Source: Whitmania pigra (Eukaryota > Annelida > Clitellata > Hirudinida > Haemopidae). From it: a stretch of 64,000 bases of DNA. A program made the position numbers and the translations under genes. Positions 1 through 26,857 of this stretch are shown piece after piece (the stretch's first letter is position 1; each line of letters begins with the position of its first letter). The DNA is taken from contig JAJTWR010000293.1 in the NCBI GenBank assembly GCA_021613335.1, forward strand, positions 662,501 to 726,500. The letters are read 5' to 3'. The notes beneath the pieces were generated by a model. The model searched no databases, had not been told where the DNA came from, and was given only the letters and a program-made list of their open reading frames with translations.

Positions 1-1218
1 GAACTAACAACTCAATCAATAACCACAATGATTTCTGTCATTTGTCGAATGCTATCACCGACCATTGATCCGTAGTCACAGGGTTCAAACCCGACTCAAG
101 TCACCTGAGTGTCACTTGTTTAAAAACAAATCAGTTTCCAAGATTATTATTTGATCGGTATTTTGTATTTAAACGTTTTTAGATTAATTGAGGGGTACTT
201 TGGTGGAAGGACGGATGGATGGATGGGTGATGGATGTATGCATGCATGCATGGATGGTGGATGGGAGGACGGACGGACGGATGGACGGAATAGAATTGTT
301 TATTGCGCCATTTTGAGCGGATTCTTAACCTGTCTTATAAATTGTGCAAGGAAACAAGTTGTGTTCTGAATTTCCAAGTAGGGAAATGAGTCAACGAAGT
401 AACCATAGTCCAGCCATTCATCCATCCAACGAGCCATCCAGCCTTCCGTCCATCCGCAAAGCCATCATGGATCTATCCGTTCATCCATCCGTGTAATTCG
501 AGTTCTTTTAATTCTTCATCGGACTCTGAAGAAATAAATTTATATCCAGCTGGAGTAGCATCAACGGGAACATGGCATGTCTTTCATCAAGCCTCCTATT
601 CGTTTATCTACTCTTGGCAGAAGATTCTTTCAAGTCCCAACGGACGCCAATGTCGCTTACAGCGGTCGTCGTCATTGTAGTTGCTGTGGTTAGGGCATTT
701 GAGATGGGGTAAATGTTATGCATTGTATTGTTGAAAGAAATAAGCTGGAGTAGTCTCATTCTATTCACCTATTTGACCTATGACCTATGAACTGTACTGT
801 TATCCTATGATCGAAACCCGGCTTGACCCAAAACGCCAGAAATCCTGGAAGTGTGCGCCACATAAATAATGTAACGCTTAAAGAACTTAATGCGACAATA
901 AATTGAATGTGGGATTACAAATTAATTTAAATTTGAGCGTAAATTAAATTACAAACGCCTTCGTCATCTGCTTCCGTGTGCAATTAATCCAAAATCCAAT
1001 TTAAGTGAATTTAAATGAATTATTAGAGTGTCGATGTTTGCTTGTCTCTGTATGCCTGCTTGTCTGTATGCCTTCTATTGCGTGAACTGACTACTTCTGT
1101 CAATTAAGGAAATGAACTCCATGTTCTGAAGAATTCAACATTTCCAGTACATCAAAAGTCAGGAAAGGAAATATTTTAGGATTTATTCAAATATTCCATC
1201 GAGTGGAATATTGATTCC

Positions 1219-1515
1219 TTCTTAAATATCATGTTGTCATCATCATCGTCGTCGTCGTCGTCATTGTCATCGTCATCATCATCATCGTCGTCACTTCGAA
1301 TTATCGTTATTCTCGCCGGACTACGATTTATCATTTAATGAAAATTTGACTAGAGAAAGCCTGACTCGCCATCGTTCTTAAACACTATCCTCATCATCAT
1401 CGTCATCATCATCGTCATCATTATCATCATCATCATCGTCATCGTCATCGTTATCATCCCAAGCGTCTTCATCATAATCATCATCATCCTCGTCATTGTT
1501 GTCGTCGTCGTTAAC
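1219..1515. repeat. (CAT/GTC)n imperfect trinucleotide arrays
   Basis: Two imperfect arrays of CAT and CGT triplets, at about 1230-1295 and 1382-1515, with a short unique gap. Both strands stay open through them and encode runs of Asp, Ser, Met or Ile, so the ORFs are repeat artefacts. Confidence 0.85.
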
Positions 1516-1639
1516 CTCAGCGAATGATTGATACACCTGCTCAAGAAGGGATATCTCATCGGGCGCCTGAGGTGTGATTTTCAACACCAGAACTTCCTTT
1601 CTTCATTTTTCTATGTCAACAACAAACAGACAAATGATA

Positions 1640-2058
1640 ATGACGACTATGATGATGATGATGATAATTATGATTATAATGATGACGGCGATGACGTTGA
1701 CACTGCTGCTGCTGCTGATGATGATGCTGTTGTTATTTGTTGTTGTTGTTGTTGTTAATGTAGTATTCAGCAGGTGTTTCTCGGTCTGTTTGAGTGGTCT
1801 TACGGATGAAAAGGTGCAATATGCTTTTTTATTACTGTCCAATCATGAATATTATTTCTATTATTATCTCCATAAGCGTATCCGAGGCAGTCACCTTCAC
1901 CATGATCCACATTGTCGTCATCATCATCATCATCATCGTTGTCGTCGTCGTCGTCGTCATCGTCATCGTCATCATCATCATCATCATCATCGTCATCGTC
2001 ATCGTCATCATCATCGTCATCATCATCGTCATCATCATCAACAACAACAACAACAATA
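1640..2058. repeat. GAT, TGT and CAT/CGT triplet arrays
   Basis: A GATGAT run and a GCT/GTT run lie at about 1648-1757, then a long CAT/CGT array at about 1915-2040 ending in CAA repeats. All six frames are open in places, which is typical of a triplet array rather than of a gene. Confidence 0.85.
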
Positions 2059-2554
2059 ACGTCATGGCTTTCACCATTTTCTCTCTTCCAATTGCGTTGA
2101 AGTGGTTCACTTCACGCGATGGAAAGATTCTGAATTTCTAAAAATGCTATTAATAGAACTCATTGATGTTTATAGATAACATGAAAGTTATTTTTAGATC
2201 GACATTGACCTATTAAAATTTATGAATTCACATTTCAAGATGAATGTTGATATGTACTTAACTTATTAGTACCGTATATAATTATTTTATTTGTTCAATT
2301 ATTTAATTCAATTAATTTTAGCAAACTGATTATTAAATAGATGAATCATCACAAAAAATAATGAATGAACAAGTATTAAGAAAATTTAAAAGTTCAAGAA
2401 ATAAATACATTTTATTCGATAATTTGATTTAAAAAATTCCTAACATAGAAATTAATCGATTAACCGAGAACATTCGTCAGGTCATTTATTTTTAGCTCGG
2501 CATCGATTAGTACTTGAAATGATGACCATTAAGATGGCGTCACTATGGATCACC

Positions 2555-3165
2555 GTGGGAAAGTTATCATCATTAACATCATCAATGACATCATCATTAA
2601 CAACATCGTTAACGTCATCAACAACATCACCATCATCATTAACGTCATCATCAACAACAATCTGATGCTACGCACACGGCGCTTTATAAATTAATTATTA
2701 TTATTATTATTATTACCATCATCGTTAACTTCATCATCAACAACATCACTATCATCATTAACGTCATCATCAGCAACATCACCATCATCATTAACGTCAT
2801 CATCAGCAACATCACCATCATCATTAACGTCATCATCAGCAACATCACCATCATCATTAACTTCATCATCGACAACATCACCATCATCGTTAACAACATC
2901 GTTAAGAACATCACCATCATCATTAACAACATCACCATCATCATTAACATCGTCATTCCCACAGTCATAGCCCAGTCATAGTCGGTTACTTTCACCATAT
3001 CTACCATCATCATTAACATCGTCATCCCCACAGTCATAGCCCAGTCATAGTCGGTTACTTTCACCATATCTACCATCATCAACAGCATTATCATCACCAT
3101 AACTACCATCATATCATGAGCATCACTACCTCCATATCATCACCATCATAATCATAGTCGTAGTC
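2555..3165. repeat. ATC-rich minisatellite with 27-30-bp and 69-bp units
   Basis: Units of about 27-30 bp combining CATCACCATCATCATTAACG-type words repeat from about 2700 to 2960. A longer unit with the unique word CCCAGTCATAGTCGGTTACT is present twice with a 69-bp period (about 2942-3010 and 3011-3079). Period lengths divisible by three keep a 142-codon reading frame open on the minus strand. Confidence 0.8.
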
Positions 3166-3304
3166 GTCATCATCAGTATGTTGTGGAAATTATCAAGGTG
3201 ATTTATCAACTCAGGTGGTCTATTTGCTTTGGGTCATCGTCATATGTCATCGTCACCCTCACAAGCATGGCTTCATAAACATTCTTATCATCGCCGCCTT
3301 CGTT

Positions 3305-3411
3305 ATCATCATCATCACCATCACCATCATCATCATCACATCAATAACAACAACAATAACATCATAAACAACAAGAACAACGTCATCATTAACAACATCA
3401 TCACCACCACC

Positions 3412-3487
<76 letters not shown>

Positions 3488-3495
3488 TCATCATC

Positions 3496-3529
<34 letters not shown>

Positions 3530-3546
3530 CTATCATCATCATCATT
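3305..3546. repeat. (ATC)n/(ACC)n array just before a stomatin exon
   Basis: A nearly pure ATC/ACC triplet array ends directly at the ATTCCAG acceptor of the stomatin exon at 3551, so the array forms the 3' end of the upstream intron, including its polypyrimidine-like tract. Confidence 0.9.
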
Positions 3547-3550
3547 CCAG

Positions 3551-18139
<14,589 letters not shown>

Positions 18140-19866
18140 TGACCAGGCTGATCAAAAAAAGTCATTAGTCGTCGACTATTGTTAATGATGATCATTTCCA
18201 TATGATACCGTAACAACATCGCTTCTCCTCTTGATGTATTTCATTCGGGCCTTTGCACTGACTTTTCCATTTTAATGCTGTCCAATTGCGTTGTCGCTGC
18301 CTCAGTCGTATTGCTGACTGCGGTTGTTGGCCAAGTGACGGACAAAAGCCAACTCATACGAAGCTACCTCTACCCTAGTCCTAACCCAACCATACCTTAA
18401 TGCTATCTAAAAACCAATAACTTTACTCCAGCTCTTGACCTCAACTTTAACAGTGCCCTAACCATAACTCTAATCCTATCCCAACCCCTAGTACTACCTC
18501 TTGATTATAGAAATGCATGTATGCAACTGACAAAATTCTCCCCTGTAAGTTGGCATGTTACCTTTCCAGGTGTATGCAGGAGATGCAAAACCAAAACCTG
18601 TGCAGTTTTAATCGTCTGCAGTTTTATTTGTTTTCATTAAATATCTTGGGATTGTTTTCAATATTCATCGTCAAGTGGCGTAAAATTCGAGTGAAGTCAC
18701 AGTGTCCGTTACTCTGAGATGTCATTTCAGTTCTTTGCTAGGGGGTGGTAAGGGTCGACCTCGGCTCTACCCTCCCGAAGTTTACCCGAAACTAGATGGT
18801 GGAATTTTGCTCGTAATTCTAAGTTACGACTCCATGCTTTGTCATTTGAAAACAAATTTCAGGGGTCATTTCAGGATGTCCCCGCCATTGCACTTTTAGG
18901 TTTCTGAAGTGTCTATGTTTTTATTCCATCCTGTCGATTCTAACACAGCTGAAAAGTCACCTGCTTGACACTGTCTCACGGCCTCATCTTTAATTAATGA
19001 ATGGTTTTTTAAAAGATGTTGAAAATGAAACTGGAAATTCCTGTTCTGAGGAGAAGAGCCGAGTCACTAATTTATTTTTTTACTCTACGTTTTCAATTCA
19101 TGCTTCATTCATTCATAGTCTCTTTCAGTGCATCAGTCTGCTTCGTTTTAGCTGTTGTCGACATGAAAAATAGCGGCGATGCTAAAGAAAAAATGCTGTA
19201 GTGAGATTAGTAATGATAGTTACTTATTGATTATTTAATTCAGTAATTCATTAACTATTTCAGTCATTCCATTAATTCATGCATTCATTCGTTCATTCAT
19301 TCATCTGCAGGTTTCATACTGAGGTTTTCATTCGTTACATAATCCGTCACTTTGTAGAATTTTAGTCTGACGATTATTGAGTACCTTTGGAAAGTATTTT
19401 TTGCATTTATTTCCTACATTTACTATAGGCAAATATTTTTGTTAAATACGTTTTAATGATGATTTTAAATTATCGCTGAAATTATTCCAATAAATTATTT
19501 TGTTCCGTCTTAGTTTTTCTGGAGATTATCTATAATTCAGAGTCGTTAAAAGTCAAAATCGTATTCAGAAATGAATTTTTCAAGCTGATCTTTCGCAGAG
19601 AACCGGGTAGACTGAAATATTACTTGTTAGTAAAACTAACTTAACATTTAAGGTAAGGTGAGACAAAATACGTGCATGATAAAAAAAAAATATTTAAAAT
19701 ATTATTTCCCTTTGTCTGCCTGGATTAGAAGAAGTATCTCGAATATCATCATTTAAAAACCCAACTTTAACAATACGAGTGAATGTGATGGCATGTTTGA
19801 GTAACTCAACTCTCAAAGTCTCTACTCTTCAAGTGATCAATTAACAACTGATTCGAGTCACAGTTT
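18140..19866. other. Convergent intergenic region between stomatin and Rieske genes
   Basis: Holds the 3' UTRs of the two convergent genes. Between about 18370 and 18495 there is a C-rich tract of decayed CCTAA/CCAA words. No coding exon could be supported; the small ORFs lack splice-compatible or family-like content. Confidence 0.55.
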
Positions 19867-20755
19867 TCACCAGTCAAGATCCTTGATTACCAGTCTTGGG
19901 CTGTGTTCCGAGTAGAACTGAGAGTACCATCTTCTATGTCTTCCCACCAAAGCATCCTCTTTGGATTTGAGCAGTAATGGCTTCGATATGTACTGCTTGT
20001 TGTTCCAAATCATGATGTCTCTCTCAACCTAGAAATAAAGATGACATGGAGATTCCACTAAAAAGAATTTAACAATGCGTGCAGGTTAGCCGAATGGGTT
20101 ACGTGCCTTCATACGGGGGTAATAGCAACAGTCAACGTAACGTGTCGCGTTCGAAACCCAGCCTGCACTGCCGCCAGCGCCCTCGGGAAGGAGCGCTATG
20201 TAAATGGTTACAAGAATTCATAACTTTCTTAACTCAGTCCTTAGCCCCGTACTCCAGGTCACTAACCACACAACCCTAACCCCGTTCAAAGGAAAACAAA
20301 GTACAGATAGATAAACAAACAAATACACTGTGGAGTTGTCACTGAGTTACAGTCAAATAACACCGACCATAAGAGCTTCGCCGAAGAGGAAGAATTTAGC
20401 CACAATCGTAGGGCATCTTCTGTTGATGTAGACGTGATGGACCACGCGCTGGACGAGAGGTTCAATCGGTGTCAGCGTCTGAATGAAGATGCCCTTGCCG
20501 AAAATTGGACTCACGAAATGAAGGTGAACCAATCCTGGACCAATCTGAATGGTTGGAAAAGAAACTTAAAAAAATTGTTCAGCATTTTTTTGTCGTTTGT
20601 TTAATCAGATCTCGTCGAGAAAAATCAGAACATTTTCTGGCAATTTGAAGAGCAAGTTTCACCTGATAATAAATACTTACAGATAAGTCCTTGGTCATGA
20701 GTGAATATCGCGGTTGATAATAAAAAAAATAATGACAATGCTGGTTATGATGATG

Positions 20756-20833
<78 letters not shown>

Positions 20834-22797
20834 CTGCAAAGCTGTAACGTTCAGATCCAAAACTGAGAAGTGCTTGCCGAAGAGAACGATACGATGGACG
20901 AGATCAAGTTGTCCAACGTGCTTCTTCTCAGGGTCGGGATTCTGAGCCCAACTGCCCACCCAATCGTGGCGGGCGAAACTCCACCACTTGGTCTGCATGC
21001 GACTGAGGTCGATGCCGGCTGTCATTATCGGTCCGTGTACCTGCTTCAGGTGTGCCACGTCGGCGCCATTTTCTGGGATTTCCTGCAGTAAAAAAATACT
21101 CTCGATAATGACTATTCGAGTATTTTAACTCTTGTTGTTCTGTTATTCTGTACTTTTCTCTTTTGTAGCTTAGGGTTATTAAGTTAGAGACGCTATTATG
21201 GGGTTGGGGCAGGGTTAAGAGGGTTGAAAAAGTGGCGTTGTCCTTAACAGATTTAATTTTTTTTATAGGTCATAAGATTTTTAATCGATAGTTGGGCAGT
21301 GATGTGATAACGTTCTTTCTTAATAAATTATAATAACTTGTAAATTAAATTAAATTATTAAGCTCACCTCAATGTGAGCGTTGATGATGTGTTCGCTCCT
21401 CCCGCAATATTTCCAAACATCCTTCATGACCTCTTCAATGTCAGGTGGTTCCCAAAGGGGGTCGCAACCCTCGGCGTGAAACCAGAGGAAGATGAATCCA
21501 TTCTTCTCTTGGGAGCAGTAGGAGTTGACCCTTGCCGAATCTGGAACTGAAGCAAGAAAAAAGAAAATTGTTGTTGACTCGAGTCCGTTTTGTCTTTAAA
21601 ATAAAATAGATATAAATAAATAAATTTAATATTACTCGATTAGTTAGTTAGTAGGTAATTACATTAAATTAGTGCAAACGTGACATATTTTATTATCATA
21701 AACACTAATGTTGATATTAAATATTAAATATTTATAGCATTGGTTATATTTATTACGTAACTTAAAGTTTTCTCTCTTCGACAATTACGTGAGTAATATT
21801 GCGCATTTGACATAAGGCGCCACATATTTTAATAATTAATATATTATCATTGTAATAATTAGTATACTATAATATACCTTTATATTATTATTACTATTAT
21901 TATTTTATTTTTTATATTATTATTATTATTATAAGTCTCAAATGGATGACTCATTCAATAAGTAAAAATGCGTAATACCACAAAAGGGCAGACATTTTAA
22001 AATGGCAGATTGCACGTGTGTGGCGTTCAACAGTAGTGGTCTGATCCATTTTGGCTCTCTTTATTGGTCAACCGCTTAGCTTTTGAATAGCTTGTTTGTT
22101 GTTTACGAAATATTTCGAATATATTTATATATTTATATATTTATAGGATGAATGTGATTAGAATTAGAATTTTAAAATAAAGTGGTCATACTGAAGAGTG
22201 CGACTGATTGTAGTGAAGGGTTGTGGTCATTAAAAAGATTCGACATTCTTATCACTTAAAAACCTGATAAATTCTAAAATAAAAAAGAACATAAGACAAT
22301 AATTTTCAGAAAAATAAATAAGCTGCTAAAATGAATCATCAATGAACAAATCAACGTAACAAATCAAAGTCTTTCAAGCGTAGCGTTCCAAATTTTAAAA
22401 TGAATTTTTATTAATCGAGCATGATGTAGTTCTTCTAAGGTGTCACTTTTAGAAATAGAAGACAACTTTACATCCTTAAAAAGTTTTTGTATGTATTTGT
22501 AATCATCTTTGTAATTTCATTTTCATTTTTAATTATGCATGAAGACTAAGACGTGAAGACCTTTCCTAATCAATCTGCCATTTATTTGGCGCCCTCGTAC
22601 GACGGTGCTTCCTGGTGGTGTCGGTTGATTGGATCAACGATCAATCCTCAACTCGTCTTTTCCAAAAACAACGGCTCCGTTGCTTTCTCCACGTGAGTAG
22701 CAGACGAGTAGTATGTCATCATTATCATCATTTATAATTTCATCAACAACTAACAAAACTATTATCAGGAGAATTGCAGACGACGCAGATTAAGTGG

Positions 22798-22873
<76 letters not shown>

Positions 22874-23030
22874 TAATAATAATAATAATGATAATAATAA
22901 TAATGATAATAATAATGATAATAATAATGATAATAATAATGATAATAATAATGATAATAATAATGATAATAATAATGATAATAATAATAATAATAATAAT
23001 AATAATATAATAATAATAATAATAATAATC

Positions 23031-23067
<37 letters not shown>

Positions 23068-26000
23068 TGATGATGATGATGATGATGATAATAATAATAA
23101 TAATAATATAATAATAATAATATAATAATAATAATAATAATAATAATATAATAATAATAATAATAAATAATTGATAGGTAAGTCGGTTTAGGAATTGATT
23201 GAACATGTGGGATTGATTGATTGAACGGCTAATGAATGACAGCCAATCAAGGAGATGAATTTCTCATCAATTCAAACCAACCCGATTCATTATTCTTTTT
23301 TTTTTTTGCAAATTTTTTCTTCTGGTCCTAATAAGATCTAGGTAATTTTTATTCGAACAAATTGATGCTTAACTGTTTGCTTAATTTTTAACTTCGACAT
23401 TTCGAAAAAAAATTCTAAAATTATTTATTACACTCCGCTTGCACCTAATTGCCTCTCGCATAAACCTATCGATGGTCAATAACACAAGCAGATGGTGATG
23501 ATGGTTATGATGATGATGGCGATGATGATGATGATGATGATGACGACAATAACAATGACGATGGCAACGATGATGATTATGATGAAAGTGACGACGACAA
23601 CAACTACGACAGTCACGTTGATAGTGGTGTTGATTGCGTAACCAGATAATGAGAAGGAAGGTGAATATTTCTACGGAACTCTTTAAATTGATTGATTTTG
23701 ATTGATTTGGTTTGATTTGTTTTGATTGATTTGGTTTGATTGGTTTCGTTTGATTGATTTTGACTGCGGTGAGTACTTGAGATTCTTTCAGTTGAAAGGT
23801 GATTCAGCTTTTTTTAATCAACACCAGACGATGGCCCTTAAACATTCATACTTCGTTATCGCGAGGTGTGGTCCAACAGTGACGGAAATAAAAATATTGC
23901 ACCGTTGAATTGAAGGTGACCTCTAACAATGGATTTTAAATGTTATTTGATGTTTTATCATGTACTGGTTAAATAATTAATTACTAATAGCAATAATAAT
24001 ACTAATAATACTAATTAATTATACTATGTAATATAGTATAAAACGTGCTTCAACATTTGCTCGAATTTCAACAACAACGACAACCACGACAACTCTCAGC
24101 GGCGCAATTTCTGTATTGAAAGCATTTTTATAAGGCATACAATGCCTTCTATAAATTATAGGTCGTGCATGACTAGTGTCATGCAATCACTTTTAGATAA
24201 ACTGTAAACAATTTCACGAACTTTCAATTTTATTCATCCATTTACCCACTTATTCACTCATCTACCCATCCATCCGTCCTTCCGTTCCTCCACTCATCCA
24301 TTTATCCATCCATCCATCCATCCATCCATCCATCCATTCATCCATTCATCCATCCACCCACCAATCCATCCACCCATCCGTCTAGCCACCCAAGTTTTCG
24401 CTCATTAAACTGATTGGCACACGGAAACAAACCATCCCCACTCAAATCAACTCAGTTCGACAACCGTTCATTATTTCTGCTTTCTTTTCATTTTTTTCCC
24501 GCTAAAACCTCTGAAGTGTTAATTAAGGGATGGTCGTTAATTAAGCATGACCTTTGAACTTCCCATGTGTCGGCGGGAGGTCGATAGGTTCGTTTCCGTC
24601 GCTAAGGAAACTGGTTTCTATGGTAATGAGGATGCAACAACTTTGGCGATGACGACGACGATGATGATGATGATGACGACAAAATTTTGTTTTATCGATT
24701 TAAACAAATTACTTTTAACATATGTTCATTTTCATCGGTTATTATTTTTAACACAACATCAATAATTGCCAGGGTCATATTTATTCATAAATCATATTTG
24801 ATTAATGCATATTATTTCTTATATCATATTATTAATACACCATTAATATACTATTGTTGTAATGATGATGATGATGATATTAATGATAAAGATGATGATG
24901 ATGATACGATTGTTACAAATCGTAATCGACAAGCATCCAAACTCACTGTGTTTTTCATCGCAGTAGGGCACATGGACACACTTTCCATCGTGGCCTCTGA
25001 ACTGCCAACCATGGAAGGGGCATTCGAGGCAGTTCTTCTTGACCACGCCCCCCACGGCCAGGTTGGCGCCCATGTGGGGGCAGTAGGCATCCAAAACGTG
25101 GGCCGTGCCATCTTCGCCCCTAAAGACGGCTAGGTTTTTGCCTGTTTGTAAAAGAAATGGTGTTGTTTTTGTTTTGTAATTTTTAAATTGCAATGCATTG
25201 TGGGTGGTGGATGGGTGGGTGAGTGGATGGTTGGATGGATTGGTACGTGGATTGATTGAGGTGGTTAGGATCACTTAATGAAACCGATTAAATTATTTTA
25301 AACTTTTGTTATGGTGGATTTCATTGGATCTTTTAGAAAATAATAAATAAATAAATAAATATATATAACCACTATTGTTATTGTTATTATTATTATCCTC
25401 ATCATTAACAAATAATGCATATATAATGCTGATAAATGAATTCATTCAGTGTGGCAGATTGAGGCAAATAATTCATCGAAATGATTCAAAAACCTCATCA
25501 TATCTGATGCTAACCATTTCACTTGCACAGTTGGTGGTCCTTAAGAACTCCCAAGCAATTCATGATAATCATTTTTTTTTTATAATAATGTAATTCTATT
25601 ATAACTGTTTATAATCAATAAATGTATTTATTATATTTTGCATTATATTTTATCTGTACTTTAAATATTTGACATGGCAAATAAGGCTGTCAAATAATAT
25701 TATTATTAATCATTATTATTGTTGTTGATTTTCATATTTCTTAACGTCATCATCATCATCACCCCACCACCATCATCATCATCATCACCACCATTATCAT
25801 CATCATCGTCTTTTCCACTCGGAAAAATTCAAAACGAATGTTATCATTGGGTGGTTGGACCGGATGAACGGATGAATGGTTGAATGGTTGAATGGTTGAA
25901 TGGTTGAATTGTTGAATTGTTGACCTCATCCAATGATGACGTCACATGGGTGCAGTGGATGGGTGCATGGGATGTTGGTTGAAGAACAGATTTATGACCT

Positions 26001-26779
26001 AACACCGGAACTCATGAAATGAACTTAACTATGAGAAGAGGAAGTTACTGAGTGGATTATGGCGTTGTTGATGATGATGATGGCGCTGATAATGATGATG
26101 ATGATAATGGTGGTGTTATTGATAATGATGATGATGATGATGTCGTTGGTAATGATAATGGTGATAATGGTGATGCTAATTAATAGCGATGATGTTTGGT
26201 GATGGTGGTAGTTGTTGATGGTAGTTGTGCATTTATGCGAATAGAGCAATCGATGCTTCGGGTAAAGACTCTATTCAAGAAAACATTCACCGTTGTCATC
26301 ATCATCATCATCATCACCACCACTATTGTTGTTGTTGTCATCGTCATCGTCATCATCACCATCACTATTGTTGTTGTTGTCATCGTCATCGTCGTCGTCG
26401 TCAAATGCCAGCACGGAGTGTATGACGTATTTCTCCTCAGGATCGATAGGAATGACTCATGTTGTTTATGCATAAAAAAAGATTCCTTCTCTTCCTCGAC
26501 CCGCTCGAATTAATCACACTAATTAAGGCTCGTTTTTGTCTGATTGGCTCATCAGTTATTCATGAGCTCATCTATTATTCATGAGCCGTTCTATTATTAT
26601 TATTATTATTCATTGGATTGGATATGAGTTAGAATGAGAAGAAGGAGAAAGGACAGAAATCAGCGACGCATGAAGAGGATTTGCATAATCTATGAATTTC
26701 CAGTTCCATTAAATTTAATAAATTAGTGTTTAATTAGTTTCTAAAAAATTATTTGTTGATAATAATAATAATAATAATA

Positions 26780-26857
<78 letters not shown>

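Larger units (their letters stand above)
1..3550. other. Gene-poor 5' flank rich in CAT/GTC-type microsatellites
   Basis: No coding exon could be supported here. The stretch holds ATC/GTC trinucleotide arrays (listed separately) and AT-rich spacer. It must contain, or lie downstream of, the missing first exon of the stomatin gene, because the exon at 3551 begins with two bases of a split codon. Two short tRNA B-box-like words (about 80-93 and 808-818) may be decayed SINE pieces but are too weak to call. ORFs in this region are translations of the repeats. Confidence 0.5.
21547..24946. other. Large Rieske intron with microsatellites
   Basis: No exon seen. Contains the (TAA)n/(GATAATAATAAT)n block at 22797-23167, GAT-rich triplets at about 23490-23620 and a CATC array at about 24240-24390. 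Confidence 0.6.

Noticed and set aside
80..93. B-box-like GGGTTCAAACCCG near the window start
   Set aside because: No A box or tRNA fold could be drawn; may be a SINE scrap but not callable.
808..880. Possible SINE scrap with GATCGAAACCCGGC
   Set aside because: Resembles the B-box region of the SINE family but the A-box half and the ATGTAAATGG word are not clear.
2684..3112. 142-codon Met/Val-rich minus-strand ORF
   Set aside because: Encoded entirely by ATC-type minisatellite units.
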